Source of the DNA: Suillus spraguei
Taxonomy: Eukaryota; Basidiomycota; Agaricomycetes; Boletales; Suillaceae
Length of the DNA stretch: 64,000 nt
Assembly (NCBI GenBank): GCA_016800925.1
Contig: JABCPU010000206.1
Span: 1 to 64,000 of the forward strand
Direction of reading: 5' to 3'
Made by a program: the position numbers and the translations under genes. The number at the start of each line of letters is the position of its first letter. Position 1 is the stretch's first letter. This document shows positions 43,661 to 56,137 of the stretch, piece by piece. The notes beneath the pieces were generated by a model. It did no database searches, was not told the origin of the DNA, and worked only from the letters and a program-made list of their open reading frames with translations.

Positions 43661-44350
43661 AATCACCATCATCTTTGAGTGATATCGCAACAACTGTTAC
43701 ATAGAGACTCTCCTATCTGGTTGATGTCAAGCGTCTTTCTTGAGATATCATTCCGATAGCACGTTTACCTCATTGGAGATTCGGACTGGATCGTTTCGAG
43801 ATACACTGCCCTGTTCATTTTCTTTCGAATCACGATATGTTTAACGGGTCTAGTCTCACCAAGTCCCAGTTGCACCAATCAAATGGAATTATTCATCGTT
43901 CCCTATCGTTTATTTCAGGCTACACTCGGCCATGCGTTAACCGTGAGGCAGAGAATGTATCATTGCTCAGATGTTGAAAAGACTAGTTATTGTAGTAAGC
44001 TATCTTCATTCATCTATTGGTCGGAGGTCCGTCCAGAGAAAACTACCGGACGACCCGCTAGCAAGAGTGAATGAATGACCCGTTTCACCGCATTATTGAC
44101 CTTGTCCGCATCTATATCTGTATCTATCTATCATGAGATACCCTTGAAACAGAAATTAACAGTAGTACTAGTTCCGGCCGTTAAACTTATGTCATAATAT
44201 TTTGAGCCATTCCTTTTTTGCTCTAGTCGCCCGGGTTCAAGACCGGGGTAGATCAGTACCAAAAGAAAATGAAAATGAACCATTCGATACGAAGTCCCGG
44301 TGATTTCGGTAAGAAGTTGAGGGAAAGATGTGGTCACTGGTCCATGGGTC

Positions 44351-44385
<35 letters not shown>

Positions 44386-44429
44386 TTATTCAGGGTTTTT
44401 GCAAAGGTTAAAAGCAAAAAAAGGTGAAT
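43661..44429. other. intergenic, includes AAT microsatellite
   Basis: No gene. A perfect (ATA)n run lies at 44351-44385. Confidence 0.55.
44351..44385. repeat. ATA trinucleotide microsatellite
   Basis: About eleven uninterrupted ATA/AAT repeats just downstream of the tRNA-Lys gene. Confidence 0.9.
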
Positions 44430-44527
44430 AGCCCACCGCGAGGGTCGAACTCGCAGCCTTCAGATTACGTCAGATAGAACCGACAGTCGTAAAAGTCTGA
44501 CGCTCTATCCGATTGAGCTAGGCGGGC
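44430..44527 (-). tRNA. tRNA-Lys (anticodon UUU) with 24-nt intron
   Basis: On the minus strand GCCCGCC pairs with GGTGGGC (one G-U), the D-arm is GCTC...GAGC, the anticodon stem TCAGA/TCTGA and the T-arm GCGAG-TTCGACC-CTCGC. After removing the intron at 44489-44466 the anticodon loop is CTTTTAA, giving UUU (Lys). The intron sits one base 3' of the anticodon, the canonical position. All arms pair, so it should be functional. Confidence 0.93.
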
Positions 44528-44686
44528 GCCCGAACAGTCACCTTCCTAATTCAACAAGACCGCCATAACGTTTCAAACTCAGCTTGACTGGAGCGCGTTG
44601 CTTTAAAACGCGACGCGTCTTCGTAGGGACATGTAGTATTACGTGTTCTCTGCTCTCTTTTTCCTTTTACTTTGCTTTGAGAAAGT

Positions 44687-45350
44687 ATGCCGTTCAAGGT
44701 ATCTTCGTTGGTTAATGCTCAAACTTACGACAACTCACTCACCTTTGGCAAAGCCTAACTCAACCGCCTCCAAGGCACCCACTTCCAAAGCTGCTAAAGC
44801 ACCTGTGTCATCAGCAGGACAGCAGAAATCAACTAGGAAAGCACCTTCTAAAGAGGATGGGGACATGAAAAAGAAGCGCAAGAAAGCAAGGAAGGAGACA
44901 TACAGCAGTTATATTTACAAGGGTGTGTTCACCCTTTCGCTTTCGCTTGCATTATGGTGCAATAACTCGCCAACGTATTTTCTCTTTTAGTGCTGAGGCA
45001 GGTCCATCCCGATACTGGTATATCGAACAAGGGAATGGGCGTTTTGAATTCATTCGTGAATGACCTGTTCGAAAGGATTGCTTCGGAAGCGAGCAGTACG
45101 TTATTTGGTGGGCTTTTTATTTTGACAGTGACTGATGCCCTCCCGCTGTGCAGAGCTCGCATCTTATACGAAGAAATCTACCATTTCCTCGCGCGAGATT
45201 CAGACAGCAGTGAGGCTGATTCTTCCTGGAGAGCTCGCGAAACATGCAATCAGTGAGGGAACAAAAAGTGTTACAAGTTCGTGTTTTTTTCCCCTTGGGG
45301 GTGTAAACGATAACAATTGTTACTGGGCAGAATTCTCTGCCGCCAGGTGA
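44687..45350 (+). CDS. HTB1: histone H2B
   Basis: Five exons: 44687-44698 (MPFK), 44754-44922, 44991-45095, 45154-45276 and 45331-45350. The basic tail is Lys/Ala/Ser-rich. The histone fold is intact: [69 protein letters not shown] and [20 protein letters not shown], ending TKFSAAR, so the ubiquitin-acceptor Lys near the C-terminus is present (TKF). The total of about 140 aa is normal. H2B pairs with H2A in the nucleosome. Introns in a core histone gene are usual for basidiomycetes. No H2A partner lies beside it in this window. Confidence 0.96.
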
Positions 45351-45531
45351 GACGTAATCGTGTAAGCCACGACAGTGACGAGAGTCGGATTCGACCTTGA
45401 CGCGTTAAGCATGGTAAATGGTAGACGTGGATCTATTAAATATGTAGCATAGTCCATCTCGTAGATATTATACATACCCTCTTAGTAGTAGTAGCATATC
45501 CCTATCATGACGCATAAACATTTCCAAGAAC

Positions 45532-46820
45532 CTAGAAACCTGCAGGGTTGAATATTGATGAGTTGTGTGATGAAGAGGCCATAGAAAGGATTAGACGCCC
45601 ACCATATTTGTTCCCCGCTTCTTTCCTGTTTCTACGTGCTTGTGCAATCTTCTCCTCCAGTGCCTCCCGGTTGTGATAAGCATCTGTGAGGAGGGTCGTC
45701 AATTGATGTCGTGAGCGGGCTGTTGAGCCTAGTTTTGCGCCCTGTAGAGTAGTATTGTGAGGACTGGTCTACCATACAGCAGAAACATCAATAACAGTAT
45801 ACAAACCTGTATGTTCATCCGTGGTTGTTCTGGCTCCCCAGTCTTGACGCCTGTAAGAGCCTTCCTGCTCTCCCTCTCCTTTATCTCTATCCGTGCTTTC
45901 TCCATCTCTGCCTGCATGTTGACCTCCGCTGCTTTTTCTGCTTCTTTCTCCACTTCACCTTTCTCAAGTGCGCGTACATGGGCATCATACTCTTGCTGCC
46001 ACTTTTTGACGAAAGTGGCATAGTATGCCTGGTCGTGAGCGGCCCAGGCACCGGAGGGGAGGAGGTAGTACCCAGGGTAGGGGTCGGTAGGTGTTGGAGG
46101 TGGGGGGGTAAACGAGGTCACCTCAGGAGCCGATGAGACGGTTGGTGTGGATGTGCTTGGTGTCGTAGATGTATGGGGTATTGTTGAATTAGGTCTCGAA
46201 GAAGTACCTGCGGGGAATTAGGGTGAGAGACGCAGAGTCACATGGAACACACCAAGAGAAAAGAAGTCCACAGCGGGTACCTTTGGCAGTGCTTGGGGCT
46301 TGTAGTCCTCACGATCTAGGTCGACGTTGGATTTGCCCTTCTTGAGTGAAGGGGGTAGAAAAGACGTGGACGCCTCCTCGCCATCTCCTTCGCCATCCTC
46401 TTGCACACTCACTGGTGCGTTAAATACTAGCCCTGGACCATTTCCGCCACCAAGCATGCGTTCCTTCTTTGGTTTAACAGGTAAAGGTTGGGTAGGCGCG
46501 GGTAGCATGTTAAGAAGAGATGACGCGCCTGCCCCTTTGCTAGATGTGATTCTGGGCTTTTTGGCTGGTGGTCGGTCATCTACATCAGAGTCATTGAAAG
46601 GAAGTGAGGGGAGCGTGATCTCTATCTTCTTTGTGCGTTTTGTTTTGGCTGGTGGTGGAAGTGAGAGACCTGATGAGCCGGATGATTTGGGTGGAGGGAG
46701 AGAGAGACCTGAGGGTTTCGACAGGGCTGGTACTGGTGCTTTTGCTTTAGGCAACGATGCAGTGGACGGAACTTCGTTGTCGCTGTCGACATCGCTACCG
46801 TAGTCTTCTATGCCTAGCAT
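45532..46820 (-). CDS. PRCC-domain protein (spliceosome-associated)
   Basis: It starts MLGIEDYGSDVDSDNEVPST at 46820. A Pro/Ser/Lys-rich N-terminal half (KIEITLPSLP, FNDSDVDDRPPAKKPR, LLNMLPAPTQPLPVKPKKE) is followed by ALPKVPAVDFFSLG. After introns come YPGYYLLPSGAWAAHDQAYY and a helical segment, then RSRHQLTTLLTDAYHNREAL and EEKIAQARRNRKEAGNKYGG. This is the conserved C-terminal PRCC domain; in animals PRCC binds splicing factors and MAD2B. The reading frame continues past the usual YGF-type end to a stop at 45532. It is divergent to NUP133 with only 112 bp between starts. Confidence 0.85.
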
Positions 46821-46932
46821 ACTGTCTTGCTCGTCGTGGAGAGCGATGAACTGGTGTTGATGTTTGTTTGTATCACTTCCTCCTTGAATCAGTCACGGTG
46901 TTGTATAGATTCTAAAGAAAGCATAGGCAAGG
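46821..46932. promoter_or_regulatory. short bidirectional promoter PRCC/NUP133
   Basis: Only 112 bp separate the two ATGs on opposite strands, so regulatory elements must be shared or overlap the 5' ends. Confidence 0.6.
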
Positions 46933-49900
46933 ATGGCGTCGCCTGTACCACGAAAAACGCACAGATATGCTACGCCGCGCCAATCAGTGACGCCGCCTAG
47001 ACAGCGTCGCATGGTCAGTGCGCGCCCCGCTGGCACACCCTCCAGGCGCACCGATGACATCGCTGTGGTACAAGACATCATGGACGTCGACGACGTGCAA
47101 ATGTATAATGAACGTGTGCTTGGATCAGGGAGGGAGACTCTCTACGCGCGCACGGATGAGATCAGCGTTGCTTTCCATGCTGCACTCCCGTTTGAAGTCA
47201 GACGCGAGTTGAAGGGTACTGGTGCGTCTGTTCTGCTCAACTTAACTCATGCAAGTGCTGAAAACAAACCTCACTGTATACAGATTTCTATTCTCAATCT
47301 TGGACAGGTGCAGTTGATGCTATCACGGGGTATGCCATTGCCGCGTCCTCGAACACCTGCTTCGTCTGGCATCACCCCAAACCGACTACATGCTACATCC
47401 TCCCCTGTCCGCCTTCCTCTCAAGATTACGCACAACCACCATCTGCACCATTACACGCTCTCGTCCCCTCCAGGTCACGCTCAGAACCTGGTCTCGTTCT
47501 TCTCTCGATACGCGGTGACATCCGCTTCTGGGACAGTATAACCAGCGGTCTAGCAGGCGGCGGCAGCTTCGAAAGCATCAATCTCGAGCTCGGAGAGGGA
47601 GAGTATACGTCTGGACTGCTTAGGGTTGACGTATGTTCCCCAGCACATTCATATGTCTTTTGTGTTGACGTACACTTGCAGGGTCAAATATACATTGCGT
47701 CTACTTCACATGGACGTCTATTTAGGCTCACGCTCACATCTCAAAGCGGGCGGCATACGCTCTCAGCAAGGCTCTTTGCACCGCCACCCGCACCTGGGCT
47801 CTCTCTTGCGCGTCTCCTCTGGTCCACGCCTGCTCCCCAGCCTACACTGGGGAATATATCTGCTCTTGCTCTTGGTTCTAGTAGTGGCGATGTTGGAAGG
47901 GGTATAGCAGCGGATAAGGAACTGTGGACACTCAGCGAGACCCGCGTGCAGAGGTGGAGCTTGAACAAGGAGGTGTTACTGGGTGAAGTGGATGTCCGAG
48001 AGGCAGTGGGAAATGTGGAGGATCTGGAGGGTGTTGATTTTGGTGTAGAGAGGTGCGTTTTGATCATGTTGGGTTCAGATTTTAGCCAACTGCCGCATCT
48101 ACAGCGATGGGACGCTTGTTGTCCTCGTCTCATACGCCGGGTCCGAGCAAGAGACAGCTGCGATGGCGCTTGACCAGTACGGTGGGTTTAGTATGGGTGC
48201 ACCGGTACCGAGAAGGATATATGCGCTCGTCAGACTTAGTGCTGGCACACAGCGGGGTGAGGCAGCGAAGTTTGAGGGAGGAGGTAGAGATAAAGGTGTG
48301 ATAGAGGGCATAGGCGGAAGCATGAAGATAGACGGTATCACGGGAGTCCCATATGCTACGGTGAGTCTCTATCTTGGCTCTGCATGAGATCCAGCTAAAA
48401 ACATGCTTATAGACAGCCGCATCGGCACCCTCGCACCCTCGTTTGACACTCCTCGGGGGAGGTGCAGTCGTAGCGATCAGATTCGTAGATGTGGTCGTAT
48501 TTTGTGCTCGAGGTACGTCCTTATCTCAGCCTGCCATAATCCATTGAACAATCCTGACCCCTTCCTGCATAGACTCGCCCTACCAGGACCGTCTCACCCT
48601 AAAAGCCCCCAACACAGACCAAATACTCGGACTCGGTGTGCTCCCACCAACACAACTTCAAATGCATTCTTTTCCTGTAGAACAGGAACAAGGGGAAGGA
48701 GCTGGGCCAGAGGACGTGTTCATACTGACAGCGGGCGTGCTCATGCGTGCTCGAGTAGATTTGGAGAGGGTCAAATCATTCGATGAGGCGTAAGTCGCAT
48801 TCCTCCTTTCCTTCTACTTCTTTACTACGTTTACTAATGACTGAGGTAATCTGGTTTCACAGGACGGGCCGCGCGATCCTCATAAGAGCACTGCTCACAC
48901 AAGCCATACTTTACGGAAGCAACCCCGACAACCCTCTACATTTCTCGTTCCCGCCCGAGGTTGATCCAGAGGCGCTGATGACAGGTGCAGAGGGGTTAAG
49001 CAGGGCTGTCCTCGAGAGCGGTACGTGCATCCTATTCTCCGACCATTCTGATGACGCTGATGTCTATTGTTATGATTTCTATCATTGGTGGGACAACTAT
49101 ATTCTAATCTAAAAGACCCAGAGATCATCCGTCCAAATCACGACCTCACATCTCAACTCAGCTCTCGAAAAGATAGGCTCAGTTGGCTCATACGCTTCAT
49201 CAATGACAATGCAGCACTTGGGAAGATGTCGCAGCGCAGCCGCCAGCGTCTTGCTACGGATGCAGAAAAGCTTTATGCATGTCATCAGCTTTGGTTGAAG
49301 ATGAATGAACATTTAGAGTGCGTCCTCACTTTACTTCTTCCTTTGCTTACCCTCTGACTGCATCTAAACAGTGCTGGAGCCTCCCACTCCCTTGTCACTG
49401 ATGCCATTCACGCATTCACAGCCGCCCACCCTCTTCTACACCCCTCCTCTTCGCATGATGTCATCCGAGATTTTTTCAGGTACAGAGTAGCAGAGATTGG
49501 TCGGCTTATTCCGTTCATGGTGGAACGGGTTGAGAGGGCTGGAGAAGGAGCCATAAGAGAGGTTGGAGGGGCTGTTGTTGTGAGTTTTTATCCTCTCATT
49601 CTCACATGTTTTGCATGTGCTTGTAATTATTCTAATGTGGGCGTTAGACGTTTCTGCAAGCAGCACTCTCGTATAGAGCATATAATCTTGCTGTGTATGG
49701 TGTCGAGCTGCCTATGATCAAACCGTGGACAAGCCGCCCGAGTGCCATCGATGGTGTGTTGAAGCTTGTCGATACAGCCACGAGGTGCGTAGATTTGGGA
49801 CGTGTTTATAATATGCATCGTGACCTCCTTTGCTGTAGGTTCGCGCTCGACCCGAGCAAAGCAAACTCTAAGAGCACATCGAGAGAGCTTCTCCCGGAGC

Positions 49901-51640
49901 TCGCGACAGTATTTTTTGCATGTGTGCAAGAGAGATTGGATTGGCTTGACAGGTAAGTCGCTTGTCTTGATACATAACTCCAGAGACAAGAGACAAGAAA
50001 GCTAATAAACGGATAGTCCCATAGCGGCAGACGAACCTGGTTCTGAGAGGGATCACATAGAGCTCAAAGAACGCTTTGACCAACTTCGCCCTGAGATTCT
50101 CGAAACTCTCCGTATGCTTTCCCTTCTTTCCATCTTTCCACTCCTATTTCCCTGACTGCCCATGAATTTACAGGTCTGACCTCCCACCTCCCAAACGCTC
50201 TCACTCTAGCCGCATCCCACGCCGACTTCTGGTCTCTCGCTGCGTTGTTACACCAAGACACGTCTACCCCCCTCTTCCAATCCGCACGCGAACACAATCG
50301 CAGAGTATGTCGACCGCTTTGGGGGAATGTTTGCGAGGGAGGTGGTACGGTGGTGTATGGTACATGGGGAAGCGAGGGTGGTGTTTGCGATGGAGGAGAG
50401 TGGGAGAGGTGAGTGGGGGAAGTATATGGATGAGTACTGGATGGAGGAGGAGGGGCAGGGAGGCAAATGCGATGCGGTGGCATGGTTGAGAGATATGGGG
50501 CAAGGGCGGTGGAATGTTGCTGGCACAAGATTGTTTAGAGAGGCGAAGGGCGCTGGGGATGTGAGTGTTAGGCATGTGAGTGATTTTGGTGCTTGGAATT
50601 AGCAGGCATTGACCGTTGTGCGTTGTAGTTCATACTTAGTGTGGGCAAGCTTGCGCATTTGGCGCAGATGCAGGAAGGTGGGGATGCGGATGAGGCTATG
50701 TTGGATGGTACGTCTATTCGGTTTCTTTTTGGATCGATATGCTTGACTAAATGCCGTCCAGCGTTCCATGATGGCCTGGATTTCATATCGGTGCAGGAGA
50801 AAATGCTTCGAGAGTACCGCGAAGCTGCCAGCAGTTTGCGGGGCAAACAAAAACAGAGCCTGGACGCGCAAGTGGATGCGGTAATAAGGGCGAAAGGGAC
50901 GAGACTGAAAGCAGAACAGAGGCACGGGCTGCTTGGGGTGCGTAGATTTTATTGTCTCTCTTGACTTGTGGTGCTAATTTCCATAAGCAGATAATAAAGA
51001 TTTTTGTGAGACAAGTGCTCCAGGGCAAGGCGCTCAGCTTGGAGGATGCGGTGGATGTGCTCACACTGCAAGATAACGTGGAGAGCACGGAGAATTATGC
51101 TACTGCGCTGCACTTGCTTGCACATGCGGAGGTAGGTTCACCTATCATGGCTTTTGTGTCACTCAAATGACAACTATCACCTCAGGATATTCCAGATGCG
51201 AGGAAACAATCCTCATTCAGAAGAGTGTGGTGTAGAATATACAATCACGATGAGTATGTTCCATTTCCCTATCCCACGTAACCAGCTTTAATGCGCACTT
51301 CAGCTGGGACTCCATCCGCGAAACTGTCAATATCACTGACGCCCAATTAACCTCCCGCTTCCGCGCAACTGCGCTTTACACCACGTTCAACGTTATTCTA
51401 CCCTCGCCCCAATTATCTCAAATACCAGGTGTCGACCTTGACCCGAATGAATGCTTGTCGGTGCCTTTGATGCCCGAGATCAAGTCGCGTTTCCCAGGCA
51501 TACAGGAGGACATGGTGGGCGACCTAGCGAGAGATTACAGAGCCGAAAGCTCAGGAGTCGAAGGACTGAGACTGGGAGACGTGTACCATCGTGTTAGGGA
51601 GCTGGTGATGCTGGATCTGGGATACGTAAGAGAAGGATAG
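46933..51640 (+). CDS. NUP133: nucleoporin Nup133
   Basis: A long gene with roughly 18 introns. The start MASPVPRKTHRYATPRQSVT is followed by the Nup133/Nup155-type beta-propeller: NTCFVWHHPKPTTCYILPCP, GLVLLSIRGDIRFWDSITSG, QIYIASTSHGRLFRLTLTSQ, ELWTLSETRVQRWSLNKEVL and DGTLVVLVSYAG. The helical C-terminal part includes RKDRLSWLIRFINDNAALGK, PHANTIAEYVDRFGGMFARE, FISVQEKMLREYREAA and SRFRATALYTTFNVILPSPQ; the end is LVMLDLGYVREG at 51640. The protein is the stem-tip subunit of the Nup84/Y complex of the nuclear pore. A C-run and the adjoining bases at about 50268-50290 break the frame by one base; the protein on both sides is well conserved, so an assembly indel is the simplest reading. Confidence 0.88.
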
Positions 51641-51699
51641 AGTATCGCACGAGTCTTGTAGTTGCAAAATCTATACAAATTATAGAAATCTCCAGCTCG

Positions 51700-52263
51700 C
51701 TAGCCTTTTCTTTGCCCTTTGAAATCCCACTTTAGCAGAGAGCGAGAGATCCTCGACGTCCGTTTCCTGAGCTCTACGGCATACTCGTCCTGGCGTACCC
51801 GTTCCTGGACCACCCACTTCTTGTAAAAGTCAGACAAGGCGTGTTCATGTGCTTCGGTAGGAGCATTGGGTGGGAGGGCAGCGAGGACTGAGGATTTGGC
51901 AGCCTCGAAGCGGGTATTGCTCTGGTAGTGACCGATTCGAATCGTTGGTTCTGAATCTCATGATAATGCAGAACGCACCTCTGCCCAGTATGCGTGGTTG
52001 AACGCATCGAGCTGTTCTCGATGGAGTTTCCACCGCAGTTCGTGGTCTACCGTATCATCTGAGAATTCTCTGAGGGAGTATGGGTGTTGTTTAGACTCGG
52101 AAGGGGAAGATGAAGAGATGGCAGTGGTGTATATGATGGGCCGGAGGTTGGAGGTTGGGTCTGGGAGCCCTATGAAGTTAAACGATGGCCTGGACGTATG
52201 GATAAGACGTTTGTACGCGGAAAGGTGAGCGAGAGCTCGCGATAACCGTTGTGGCATGGGCAC
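51700..52263 (-). CDS. COA8: cytochrome c oxidase assembly factor COA8 (APOPT family)
   Basis: Two exons, 52263-51979 and 51921-51700. A basic presequence (MPMPQRLSRALAHLSAYKRL) is followed by FIGLPDPTSNLRPIIY, LREFSDDTVDHELRWKLHRE and QLDAFNHAYWAE, and after the intron SNTRFEAAKSSVLAALPPNA with a basic helical end. These are the conserved blocks of the APOPT/COA8 family, mitochondrial matrix proteins that protect complex IV assembly from oxidative damage. Convergent with NUP133, with 59 bp between stop codons. Confidence 0.85.
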
Positions 52264-52679
52264 GTGGTGGTGGCTTGAGACAGAGCTTACTCCCTTATTA
52301 CATTTGTTACAGTTTCAATTCTGGTTCGTTCAACTCATCATGATAACGGAAGGAACGATGGTCTCGCACACGTTGTAAGTACCAAGAATACCTTCCCCGG
52401 CCTACTTATGATGTATCATGTCGACGTTTCTAGAGACAGTCAGGTATGAGCGGCGTCACCCAGAAACCAAGTGATTCGAGGGCTGCATACTAGACATCCT
52501 ATCGGTATAATTGCAAGGCAGTAAAAAATACAATTGATGAAAAACATGGTGGGGAAAAAAATACCGGCAAGACGCTGTCGAAACGTAGGTATCACAAAAA
52601 TGCAACATCAAACCGAACAAGTTACAACTGGAGAAATGACGAAAGAGCGAATAGCAGAACACTCAGCTACGAAATACAG
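52264..52679. other. intergenic, no gene seen
   Basis: Promoter side of COA8 and 3' flank of the adenylate kinase gene. Confidence 0.5.
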
Positions 52680-53863
52680 CTAATTTAGAAAAGTGGATGG
52701 ACTAGGCCCATCATTAGCTCCAGCTCGCTTGGCCGCTCGCTTTTCTTGCTCCATTGCAAATGGGTCACCAAGACTATACCGCCGTTGGGCAATGCTTGAA
52801 GCACGTTCTCGAATGCTGGGGAACGACCTTCGCACAACGATGTCTAGCTGAGGCCAAATCTCGTCCGACGTCTCGCCTTGCAAAGTGACAAGTCGTGCCG
52901 ACTTATTGGCCGGCGATGCGTAATATGCGAGCAGGGGTGACGTGGAATCGTAAAATTGCTTGAGACGGCGAGAGAATATCTCCTGATTAATCGTCCGTCG
53001 GAACTTGCTATGCAAACATCTAGACTTTGAATCCACGTACAGGGTTATCATCAGGTCGCCTCGTCAACGGTTCACCTGTCTCGTCATCGAACCCATCCAC
53101 TTTAGGTCGGTTGTATGACATATTGTACACGCGGCCAGATGGCAAATGAACCCAGCGGTCAGATATCCGACTTAATATTACCTTGTCTGCGACATCCAAG
53201 TTGACCACAAGACTCAATGGGGCATTCTGCATCCTGAGGCCATAGTCAGTACACGGACCAGACAGCACAAGAGTAAAGTTACGAACTGGAGATGGGCATC
53301 AAGGAGTTTACCTTGACCTAGCGTTCGTGGAAAACCGTCTAAAATCCAATGCTGTATAAACGGAATACTAATTGAGGGCCGTAACCATGTCGAAAGGAGC
53401 CATGACAAACTAACCTTGTTGTTGAGTGACTCAAGTTTAGTGGCGACAACTTTTAGCATAACATCATCGGGAAGCAAGTTGCCCTGTGCCACGATTTCTT
53501 CTGCCTGTCTACCAACTTCGGTTCTGACGCCACGTCACGTCAGCACCGCAGCACGCTACGCGGCAGTCAGACACGTGGAAGTTGACCTCACCTCTCTGCG
53601 ATGTGCTGCCGCAAAAGGTCCCCAGTGGAAAGGGAAAGTATGTCATACTTCTTCACGAGGCGGGCTGAGAGTGTTCCCTTGCCAGCACCGGGTTTGCCGA
53701 ACATGAGCATACGCAAAATCTTGCCGTCATTTTGCTCTGTTGAGCGCAAATTGTTGAGATAGAAAGGGAGTGCTTTCGAAACTGACACGGAATGGGAAAT
53801 AGAACGCGCGGTTGGAATGGAGGCGATTCGTATTGACGGGGCGCGGGCGAATAAAAAGTTCAT
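52680..53863 (-). CDS. ADK2: mitochondrial adenylate kinase / GTP:AMP phosphotransferase
   Basis: The start MNFLFARAPSIRIASIPTAR at 53863 gives a basic presequence. The P-loop LMFGKPGAGKGTLSARL and the NMP-binding DILSLSTGDLLRQHI end exon 1. Later exons carry EEIVAQGNLLPDDVMLKVVA, HWILDGFPRTLGQGKLLD (the GFPR motif that binds AMP), DRWVHLPSGRVYNMSYNRPK with TGEPLTRRPDD in the LID domain, and EIFSRRLKQFYDSTSPLLAY; the end is at 52680. The LID lacks zinc cysteines and has the 'IHxxSGRxYN'-type variant seen in mitochondrial AK3/AK2 enzymes. It regenerates ADP or GDP from AMP. The C-terminal tail is longer and basic (KRAAKRAGANDGP). Confidence 0.92.
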
Positions 53864-54925
53864 AACCGTGTGGAAAGCGGGTAGGATTAGAGGCTTAATG
53901 CCAGGTAATATATGGCGCCGGGAGGTATCGAATGATGTGTTTATTTAATGTCGTTCGATACGGTTTGAGTAATAATTTGTGTTACTTCGGGGATACGTAC
54001 GCGGATAGGCGCCGTCAATTACAGACGAACAAGAGTCCGCTTTCTCGCTTCACCAACGAGTTGAAAACTGTGCAAAGTACTAAAGGGGCGGAGGTGTTAC
54101 GTGGTGATTGGGAGAAAGGTGGGGAAGAAGGTTGGTTCCCCCACTGTTTTAATGACTTTATGGAGACATTGTCACGTCAGTGAGTAAGCGCAAATCACGC
54201 AATCGAGTCTAGACTTGACACGGTACTTTGTCTAGTCACTACTAGTCAACCCCTCAAGTTAACAACTGATGCGGTCCCTCATTCTATTAATGTCAAGTCT
54301 ATATAGCCACTCACTTGAACGATCTCAGATATTCAATTGTAAAATGTCCTTATCGTTTGGGACTTAGCTAACGCATACACGCTCATCGCTAAACCTGTCA
54401 TCCATGAGCGCTTGCCTGTGAGCTCATTACGCCAAATGTCACATTGCATTCGTGTGCGGCGATAATGAGGTCAAAGACTCTAATTACTAGTATCTAGCTT
54501 AGAGGCCTTATCATGAGTCATGTTTGGTCTTGAATCCCGGTATCTCGTGTCCGTGTGTGGGAGGGGTTTGAGTACCGGTGCTCTACTAGTCATACTCAAT
54601 GACCGAGGTACATCATGTGATTCAAAGTTCGGTGAGGTAATATTGCGTGTCTATTTCCAAGCGTGTTAGTCAGATAACCCGTCTTACTCAGACCTTGGCC
54701 ATATTACTATGTCTTCCAGAAGCCTACAATGTTCTTGACGAGAACACATCTCAAGTCTCAAGTGATTAATATCTCTATAACGACTATACCACTAGTCCTA
54801 TCTAAACGTCCTTGGCATAGAAGTTCAGTCTGAAGTTCTCTTCACGAAACCGGTGCATAATTGGTCGACCGAGACGAAAAATAATGTGCGTAGGAACTTC
54901 CCAGGATATACGCTGAAGAAACATT
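53864..54925. other. no gene recognised
   Basis: Intergenic; an 83-codon plus ORF (53932-54183) is without resemblance. The 53864-53900 part should hold the adenylate kinase promoter. Confidence 0.45.
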
Positions 54926-56137
54926 CTAGCTGTTGGCGACCGACTCCACTGTACCCGTCTGGGATAAACCGATCAACTGGCGCATATCGCGCACGCCAAC
55001 GATACCGCGTATATCCTTAGCTGGATCCAAGGTAATACAAATGGCCTCCCCCAGGTGATCAACATGGATCGGCGGAATCGAGAGTAAGTTCGCCATGGAA
55101 TGCAGGGCCGAAGGTGTTTTTTCTGAGGCATTGGGGAACACCGACGTGCCTAACCACCGAAGAACCGAAGCAGGCATCGGGATATACGATGGCACTGCGT
55201 TGTGAATCCGTGCTGATAAATCGAATATCGTAGCTGGAATCACAGTCATTGGTCGGGTATGCGGATGATATATTAAACCTAGTATGGATTGTCATCCAGT
55301 GAATGATTTACTAATGCTATGTACTTACTGGGTCGGACATACACCCCCTTGTATTGAGGATGATCTCGGACGATTTCTTCAATTCGCTTCTCAGCCTGCA
55401 TTTTTGTTTCGAGATACCGCACGGACACAACTGGTCGGCTGAAATCCTCCGCGGAGACGTATACGAAGGGACGGACACGTGTGAGTCCAGATACAGGCTT
55501 ACTCGCGACAAATGCTTCACACACACAAACGGCTGACAACCTATGAACACCGCGCGCAGTAAAACGAGCCTGTTCAAGATCACGCACCTGATTCATAATT
55601 GAGGATATCGTAAGCACTCCGTTGACCTTCTGCCAAAGGACCACTGCCCCGGCCCGCAAAGGATTTGATAAAGCCCATCACATCACCTTCTTGTATCTTC
55701 TGTTTGTACTGCGTATTATCCAGAAGCGTACCAACAGTGTGGACAACGGCATCTACGCCCGGAAGGATATCCGCATATGACTCTGGATTCATGGCATCAG
55801 CTTTCCGCCATTCTACCTGTCGGAGTTTAAGTGGGCTGATGTAGTTCTGAGTAGCACACGAAGCACCTACCCTTTCTACCCATGCAGGGGTATGGCCTTG
55901 TGGGGTCTTATAAGGGTTCCCAGAAGAGCTGTCACGCGATGGATAGCAGAATTGTTATACTCTTTGCACAAATGACTTACCTTATACTGGTCACCTCCAT
56001 TCCCCGGGCAAGAGCCATTTTACAAACCGCGGAGCCTGGAAGCCATAAACGATTTGTTATGACATAAAGAGTTAAAAGCTCATACCAACGAAACCATTGC
56101 CACCAACAACCAGAATTTTATGAGCAAGAGATGTCAT
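54926..56137 (-). CDS. COQ11: atypical SDR, Coq11-like (NDUFA9-related) mitochondrial protein
   Basis: The start MTSLAHKILVVGGNGFVG at 56137 carries the NAD(P)-binding GGxGxxG motif and is cut by a phase intron before SAVCKMALARGMEVTSI. Next come VEWRKADAMNPESYADILPG, VDAVVHTVGTLLDNTQYKQ, ESAVCVCEAFVASK, PFVYVSAEDFSRPVVSVRYL and ETKMQAEKRIEE. The C-terminal half ends at 54926. In yeast, Coq11 (YLR290C) is part of the coenzyme Q synthome and modulates its activity; the fold is the extended SDR type of complex I NDUFA9. About six introns are needed; splice sites are consistent without frameshift. Confidence 0.82.

Noticed and set aside
53932..54183. 83-codon plus ORF beside adenylate kinase
   Set aside because: No family resemblance, no splice context, and it overlaps the likely promoter region.
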